A DNA stretch of 64,000 bases from Moorena bouillonii PNG (GTDB taxonomy: Bacteria; Cyanobacteriota; Cyanobacteriia; Cyanobacteriales; Coleofasciculaceae): the NCBI RefSeq assembly GCF_001942495.1, contig NZ_MKZS01000001.1:7862802-7926801 (forward strand). Direction: 5' to 3'. The position numbers and the translations under genes are program-made. The notes under the pieces are model-generated. The model did no database searches. It was not told the origin of the DNA and saw only the letters and a list, made by a program, of their open reading frames with translations. The stretch's first letter is position 1; each line of letters starts with the position of its first letter. Positions 63,682-64,000 of this stretch are shown here, piece after piece.

Positions 63682-64000
63682 TCAGTCCTCGATGCATCTG
63701 TAAAAGGTGTAATAAGCTTCCTCTTGGATGATCCTCTGCAGGTAGAGGGCCAATTCTCTAAGGTGATAATCTCCCCACATACAGGATTCGCCCTGAGGGA
63801 TTTTATACCCGGGAGGAATATAGTCCCATCCATTTGGATGATGGTAGATGCTGTGAAGGAGTAAACCGTGATGATTTGGGTCAGTGCTAAGATAGGGCTC
63901 GGAAAAAAGTGCCTGACTTACGGTTAAACCTGCCTGCCAGTATTTCTGAGCGGCTTCCGGTTCTGATTTTTCCAGAAATTTCCCCAACCTCAATAGTCCC
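63682..64000 (-). CDS. Glycoside hydrolase family 88/105-like (unsaturated glucuronyl hydrolase), C-terminal part
   Basis: The frame is open to the window edge and ends at 63,682. It contains HHGLLLHSIYHHPNGWDYIP, IPQGESCMWGDYHLRELALY and a final YYTFYRC. GESxMWGDYHxLELALYLQR is the conserved end of GH88 unsaturated glucuronyl hydrolases, which release 4-deoxy-5-keto-uronate from lyase products. About 106 of ~400 residues are visible. It is the first gene of the operon in this window. Confidence 0.85.
   Translation of the reverse strand, partial: GLLRLGKFLEKSEPEAAQKYWQAGLTVSQALFSEPYLSTDPNHHGLLLHSIYHHPNGWDYIPPGYKIPQGESCMWGDYHLRELALYLQRIIQEEAYYTFYRCIED

Overview
The left ~59.9 kb reads as a filamentous, mat-forming cyanobacterium, most likely close to Moorena (Moorea). 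The signs are HIP1 octamers (GCGATCGC) inside many genes, a cyanophycin synthetase/cyanophycinase pair, a cyAbrB regulator, Uma2/DUF820 and DUF29/DUF4058 families, a small RRM RNA-binding protein, and very abundant heptanucleotide tandem repeats (STRR). The species name is an inference; no rRNA or tRNA gene was recognised. The last ~4 kb (about 59,966-64,000) is unlike the rest: no HIP1, no STRR families, and a tight minus-strand uronate/carbohydrate-catabolism operon of Bacteroidota style. Its transporter gene is cut off at the boundary, so this is either an assembly chimera or a sharp transfer junction.

Layout. 0-2 kb: TldD/TldE peptidase pair. 2-5.6 kb: VOC protein, DUF29, PEP-CTERM protein, repeat fields. 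5.6-9.7 kb: cphA and cphB. 9.9-12.9 kb: trmD, NCS2 purine permease, small coiled-coil membrane protein. 13.3-20.6 kb: an uncharacterised biosynthesis-like cluster with a fused double methyltransferase whose first half resembles histamine N-methyltransferase, two class II aldolase paralogs, a D-2-hydroxyacid dehydrogenase, a sulfotransferase-like protein and a DapL-like aminotransferase. It has been remodelled by a tandem duplication that left an in-frame chimeric gene at the joint. 20.6-28.7 kb: solute-binding/von Willebrand A/TPR envelope genes with two tandem Uma2 genes. 28.7-31.3 kb: repeats, transposase fragment, orphan antitoxin. 31.3-39 kb: Na+/H+ antiporter, GT39 glycosyltransferase, cyAbrB, Rrf2 regulator, GFA protein, CbiB. 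39.3-44 kb: SH3-repeat protein, DUF2927 protein, a decayed array of mini-gene units each ending in its own terminator, and a five-repeat peptidoglycan-binding protein. 44-52.3 kb: pyrR-fni, sppA, GDYXXLXY/DUF2157 pair, RNA-binding protein, rpiA. 52.4-59.9 kb: a 31-residue membrane peptide, Uma2, a split DUF4058 gene, a serine-hydrolase remnant carrying an IS200/IS605-like miniature element, and an S9 peptidase divergent from a NarL-type two-component pair. 60-64 kb: the foreign-looking operon.

The most striking structural theme is a family of short palindromic inserts (24, 26 or 48 nt) lying exactly between GCGAT and CGC of a HIP1 or HIP1-like site. Removing each insert by eye rebuilds GCGATCGC and a continuous reading frame. 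Five protein genes here carry one: two adjacent genes each gain an identical in-frame TGA (followed by C), one is frameshifted, and two simply translate the insert.
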